Shown: positions 17,712 to 21,535 of the stretch, piece by piece
Position numbering within the stretch: the first letter of the stretch is position 1
Layout: each line of letters opens with the position of its first letter
Assembly (NCBI GenBank): GCA_005223375.1
Contig: RXOD01004493.1
Location: 1 to 21,535, forward strand
Length of the DNA stretch: 21,535 nucleotides
Reading direction: 5' to 3'
DNA from: Amoebophrya sp. AT5.2
Lineage: Eukaryota > Sar > Dinophyceae > Syndiniales > Amoebophryaceae
The notes under the pieces: generated by a model
What the model saw: the letters and a program-made list of their open reading frames with translations, nothing else
The model's database searches: none
What the model was told of the DNA's origin: nothing
Program-made: the position numbers and the translations under genes

Positions 17712-19190
17712 GGAAGGAGAGGTGTGAAGCACATGGATCATTTCATGCGGTGGAAGAAGATGAAGTGGAGGCAAGGGTCGTGCCGCGCCCGCGGTCAGAG
17801 TACCTTTCAGATACGATTTGTGCGACGATGATATATCTACACGGGTAGGGAAACAAAGAAAGCAACGTGCGACGACGACATTATGTCTGCACTGTTAGGT
17901 GGGAACAAGCAACAAGCGATTCAAAATCGAAATGCCGTAGGCGGACTCCGAGAGACCTTCTGACGTTTTGTCGCAATTTATTTGGACGAATCTACCGAGG
18001 ATGATACGAACGGGGCGTGCCTCGGATCGTTCTACTTCTAGTGCTAAAATTATGGCCTAAAGGTCAAGGTGAAACATATATTGAAATCTACAATGGACAG
18101 GCAGAGGCAGGTGGTTTTATTTCGACCCGCCTTTTGTTGAAGAGCTGTCTCTTTACACAGCGACTTTCAGCTACGTCAACCACACCAATCTCTAAGATCA
18201 GCCAAAAAGTTCGCTTGCGGCGCGATTCTTTGGAAAGTTTTAGAGACCTGCTCGAATGCTTGGTTTACGCAAACGTAAAAGGCGTGGCTTTGACTTTTAT
18301 GTGAAGAATATTCATTGAGGATGCGGGCGCCCGTAATGCCGGAACGCCATAGTTCCGAGGTCCGACAAGGACAACCTATCAGAATCACTCAGACAGGACA
18401 CTAACCACCAGCCGTTTTGACAAAAGGAAAAGAACTCGTCTTTGCGACGAGTAGTGTAGGATTTACAGGAGGACGACACGAGCCAGTGCAATAAACCCAG
18501 CACAACATCATCGTGTGTTTCTGTGGCTGCTCGGAAGCCGTGCCCCATGTGAGATCTTGGTCGGTCTCGGTGATGTGAATGTGATTGAAGGGAATGAGTA
18601 TGATTATTACTCGCTTTCATGCGTATTCGGCCTTCGTGCCTTCTTCCAGTGACACGCCTGGTAGGCTGTCCACTGAGCCACCGATCTATCTGTGTTTTTT
18701 GTCTGGGCGGCATTCGTGTCGCGTGGCCTCCTGGCCACGGGTAGTAAACGGGCGACTGAGTTTGAACTTTGGCTTTGCTGCGGTCGGGATCTTTGATTCC
18801 TTCCAAATAGCGTTTTCTTCATCTTCAACATGAAAGACTACACGTCGTCGTTTTTGCTCGTGATCTTCTGGCGGCTGCTGGACGCCACTGTTTTTCGTCT
18901 TCGGCGCCAGCCTCCGCGTGCGACCTGATCCGGCTCGCCGTCAGCGAAGTATAGCTGTGGGTGTGGCTTTGCGCGGAAGAGGAAGTGGGACCGTAGGCAC
19001 TACGGTCTCCTGCGGATGCCTATGCGGAAGCTCCAGCTAATGTGGTGATCATGAGCACTGCCAGTCCTCGTCAACTTTCTCGACGGTGTCAACGGCGTCG
19101 TGGAGCTATCGCTTCTATCGGGGGGAGCGGTAGCCCGACCCCAGGGCCAGGAGCGAGACGCTGTCGTACTCGTAGAAGACAGTTGTGACA
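17712..19190. other. Spacer without recognisable genes
   Basis: 1.48 kb. Frames at 18017-18304 (+) and 18312-18806 (-) are open but show no domain, no repeat and no composition like the neighbouring genes. The region just downstream of 17711 remains coding-like in base composition for about 100 bases and probably represents 3' UTR. No tRNA or structured RNA is recognised. Confidence 0.5.
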
Positions 19191-20900
19191 ATGCGCTATC
19201 GTCCGCGGCACGGACGACCCCACCTCGTCGGCGCAGTCGTTGCTGCACGACTACAACTTCCGCTTACGATCGCGAGCACGACGAGGAAGATCTTCGTTCT
19301 AGTACAACAAGCAACTACAGCCGTCGTTGCAAGTCCAGCTGCCCCTCGACGGTCATCGCTACGAGGCGCTGCTTCGGTCGTAGGCGACGGCACCAGGGGT
19401 AGCAGCGGCACCTCGTTGTCCAGCAGCACAAGCGACGGCGTCGATACATCAGCGACGTCAGCATTGCTAAGTGGCGGCCCCGAAGAAGAGCTCTTGGCTG
19501 CGCGAGGAGCAGAAGATCTGGATCAGCGAGTAAAGACTTCCACCGATGATTTTGATGTTGAAGCTGTCCACCACTTCGTCTTCGACTCCAGTCTCAACAG
19601 CTCGAGCGATCCTACCGGGGCCGCGTTCACGGAAGTTCACGATCATGTCCACTCGGATCCCCACCCGGATTGGGGGTACCGCGAAGAAATCGAGTCCAGC
19701 CGTCCGGACACCGCGAGCGGATCGGTCGACGTCGAGTGGCCGGAAGAGATGGACACGACCGCATTGCTGGAGACAGCGACTACATCTTCATCTTCTTCAG
19801 GTGGTAGTGGGAAATCCAACGTGAAGCCGACTTCTCCCGACGAGGGCGACGACGAGGACTTCTATGAGGAGGCGGAGGACGACGAAGAAGAGCAAGCGGC
19901 TGCCTTAGCTTTTGTGGAGGACCACGAGGAGGAGGTCGAGGAGTTGCTGCTAGAAGATGAACAAGCACCTCAACCGCTGGAGCAGGAAGGAGATGCGGCG
20001 AGGACCACGACCAGGACTGCGTTTAGAGCTACATCTTTTTTGGCCTTCCTGCGCGGAGACCATTTTCACGTTATGGAGAAAAGCTCGCTGACTGACGAAG
20101 AAGATGAAGAAGAACAGCCCCCGACGAGCAGGACGAGAGTTTCATCGATTGATGACGCAGAGGCGGGCGAGGATGAGGAAGTAGACGCAGATGACGTCCT
20201 TCTAGACAACGTCGACGATCATGACGACATTGAAGACATGGACGGAGTCGCGTCCTTCATCGAAGATTCTGACGGTCGCGCGCAGGAGTCAGAAACACGA
20301 GCCTACAGAGACGAAGACTCCATGATGATGCTGGAGGACGACGACGACGAGCGAGGAGGAACGTCCCCACCCCGACCTCTGACGTATTTAAACACGACCA
20401 TTTATTCAACCGTTGGTCGTGAGCAGCAGGGCGACGAGGCTTCATCGTCTTCGTCGCACCTCGAAGTCGAAGTCGCTTTCTCTTCGGAGATCGTCAAGAC
20501 GATTAACCCGAAGGGGAAGCAGCAGGAACCCACGCTCATTCCAGGCGCTGGTTGGGTAGCACAGAACGCGCAGTCGGACCCCGGCTGGAGATTCTATACT
20601 AACGATCGTGTCTTGGTAGGGAAAAAAGGTCCGCTCGTGAATTCCAGTCCTGGACCCCAGTTCTGCGATTGCAGCTGGGCTAACACGGATGACTGCTTTT
20701 ATCCACCGAACGCGGATTGGTGTGACCGCACGTGCTGCTGGTTCGCGTGCTGCAGACCGTATAACTATGATGGCAACGGGGCCCCATCGCTGGCGACCAG
20801 GAGGTGTCCGAGAAAGTGCGACTCTAAATGGGGCGAGTGGATAGGAACAAGGGGGGATCTTCTAGCTATTAACACTCCTCAAGTTGAAAAGCGATGTTAA
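19191..20900 (+). CDS. Acidic protein with C-terminal 11-cysteine domain, probably secreted or anchored
   Basis: 569 residues from ATG 19191 (in-frame stop at 19173) to TAA. The N-terminus is basic with a moderately hydrophobic stretch (RKIFVLVQQATTAVVASPAA) that could serve as signal anchor or transit peptide. Residues ~90-410 are Ser/Thr-rich and strongly acidic, with runs of Asp/Glu such as EEAEDDEEEQ and LEDDDDE. The last ~110 residues differ sharply: GWRFYTNDRVLVGKKGP, then from residue 492 a Cys-rich module (CDCSWANTDDC, WCDRTCCWFACCRP, RRCPRKCDSKWGEW) ending in a terminal Cys, 11 cysteines in all. N-glycosylation sequons occur (LNSSS, LNTTI, VNSSP). Disulfide-rich C-terminus, sequons and acidic linker suggest an extracytoplasmic location, as inference. 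The CxC / CC pattern matches no family I can name. Confidence 0.65.
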   Translation: MRYRPRHGRPHLVGAVVAARLQLPLTIASTTRKIFVLVQQATTAVVASPAAPRRSSLRGAASVVGDGTRGSSGTSLSSSTSDGVDTSATSALLSGGPEEELLAARGAEDLDQRVKTSTDDFDVEAVHHFVFDSSLNSSSDPTGAAFTEVHDHVHSDPHPDWGYREEIESSRPDTASGSVDVEWPEEMDTTALLETATTSSSSSGGSGKSNVKPTSPDEGDDEDFYEEAEDDEEEQAAALAFVEDHEEEVEELLLEDEQAPQPLEQEGDAARTTTRTAFRATSFLAFLRGDHFHVMEKSSLTDEEDEEEQPPTSRTRVSSIDDAEAGEDEEVDADDVLLDNVDDHDDIEDMDGVASFIEDSDGRAQESETRAYRDEDSMMMLEDDDDERGGTSPPRPLTYLNTTIYSTVGREQQGDEASSSSSHLEVEVAFSSEIVKTINPKGKQQEPTLIPGAGWVAQNAQSDPGWRFYTNDRVLVGKKGPLVNSSPGPQFCDCSWANTDDCFYPPNADWCDRTCCWFACCRPYNYDGNGAPSLATRRCPRKCDSKWGEWIGTRGDLLAINTPQVEKRC

Positions 20901-21027
20901 GGAGGAAAAGCAGGGAGCTAGGGAGGTGGCTCCGACTGCAACTATCTTGACAAAGAAATTAGCCAGACTATATTTATATGTTCACCCAATTTTCATATTC
21001 ATGATCGCGTTTCGCGAAGGCCCTCGA

Positions 21028-21063
21028 GGGGGGTCTATGGGGGGTTTTTGAGGGGTCTGCGGG
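21028..21063 (+). repeat. G-quadruplex-type motif
   Basis: Four G-runs (6, 6, 4 and 3 G) separated by loops of 5, 7 and 5 bases fit the standard G3+N1-7 pattern for an intramolecular quadruplex on the + strand. Confidence 0.6.
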
Positions 21064-21205
21064 CTATGCCACCTCTTGGAGGGGTGTCGCCAGGGATCTT
21101 TGAGCCCCAGGGGTGTTCGAGGCGGCACGCAGCAGGGGGGGGGTTTGGAGAGGGGGCGCAAGAGGTCCGGAGGCCTCGCGACATTCGCGAGAACCCTCCA
21201 GGAGT

Positions 21206-21251
21206 CCCCCCCGAGGACCCCGCGACATCGATCGCGAGGGGTCTCGGGGGG
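21206..21251. repeat. Long G/C-rich hairpin
   Basis: Arms 21206-21225 (C7, GAGGACCCCGCGA) and 21232-21251 (TCGCGAGGGGTCTC, G6) pair almost completely across a six-base loop, with small bulges. It is embedded in the GGGGTCTC-type repeat field. Confidence 0.6.
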
Positions 21252-21535
21252 TCTCGGGACCCCTTCGGAAGTTCAGCGGCCAGAGCGGTTGGCCCGGCCG
21301 TGGCGGCGTTTTGCAATCGCTTCAAGAAGAAAGAGAAAGGCAGCGCGAGGCCGGCGCGCGTTCGCGTTCGGGCCGACGTCTGTCGGCATTCGGCTCGGCG
21401 TCGCTCGGTTTTTCGTTCAACGTCGCGCGACGCTCGGCGTAAGCTCGACGGTCGGCGCGCGTTTGGCTCAGTGTCGGAGTCGGTTGGCGCGCGTCCGGCT
21501 CGACGTCCTCGGTCGGCGCCCGTTCGGCTAGAGCT

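Larger units (their letters stand above)
20901..21535. other. G/C-rich repetitive 3' region
   Basis: After ~110 A/T-rich bases that could be 3' UTR, the sequence becomes strongly G/C-rich. 21025-21255 is built of recurring GGGGTCTC/GGGGTCT units. 21350-21535 contains degenerate repeats of TCGGCTCGGCG / GTCGGCGCGCGTT type. Open frames across it (for example 21076-21531) are a by-product of rare stops in G/C-rich DNA and are not called. Confidence 0.55.

Noticed and set aside
18312..18806. 164-codon minus-strand frame rich in Ser, Arg and His
   Set aside because: No hydrophobic core, no recognisable motif and no splice or promoter context.
1..21535. tRNA, rRNA, CRISPR array or prokaryotic operon signals
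   Set aside because: None seen: no T-loop-like tRNA signature with a cloverleaf, no rRNA-like sequence, no regularly spaced short repeats and no closely packed gene runs with ribosome binding sites.

Overview
The window looks like nuclear DNA of a unicellular eukaryote, probably an alveolate of the dinoflagellate or near-dinoflagellate type. All convincing genes lie on the + strand. They are interrupted by GT-AG introns whose donors all begin GTA and whose acceptors are mostly AG followed by G. Proteins carry long low-complexity stretches, and the gene families are ones I associate with dinoflagellates and other microalgae. No bacterial operon structure, rRNA, tRNA or CRISPR array is visible. 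The taxonomic call is an inference; only the eukaryotic nature is firm.

Layout. (1) 2-4508: a four-exon gene, open at the left edge, for a TMCO4/DUF726-type membrane-associated alpha/beta hydrolase with GHSMG nucleophile motif and a very long disordered N-terminus. (2) 4509-6855: spacer with a strong hairpin, then a 710-base stretch without any ATG that looks like a 5' leader, then a small two-exon gene (99 residues) whose exons join in phase. (3) About 7105-13896: three coding blocks that I read as pieces of one very large gene. At least eight copies of a divergent ankyrin-like helical repeat are followed by a conserved domain with LPSQLNGAEY, GGPRGQ, QFVLDNAA and LGGGVFQN motifs that is split between blocks two and three. 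A one-base frameshift sits in the middle repeat. (4) 13897-16562: gene-poor spacer with a 166-bp terminal-inverted-repeat (MITE-like) element. (5) 16563-17711: an intronless protein with a duplicated 25-residue motif and a ubiquitin-like fold. (6) 19191-20900: an acidic, probably secreted or membrane-anchored protein with a C-terminal 11-cysteine domain. (7) 20901-21535: G/C-rich repetitive DNA with a G-quadruplex motif and a long hairpin.

The genes do not form an obvious pathway. The most interesting object is locus 3: a tandem helical-repeat sensor-like region attached to a macrodomain-like C-terminal domain, in a configuration I do not recognise as a named family. Its N-terminus, one intron boundary and the frameshift remain unresolved from sequence alone.
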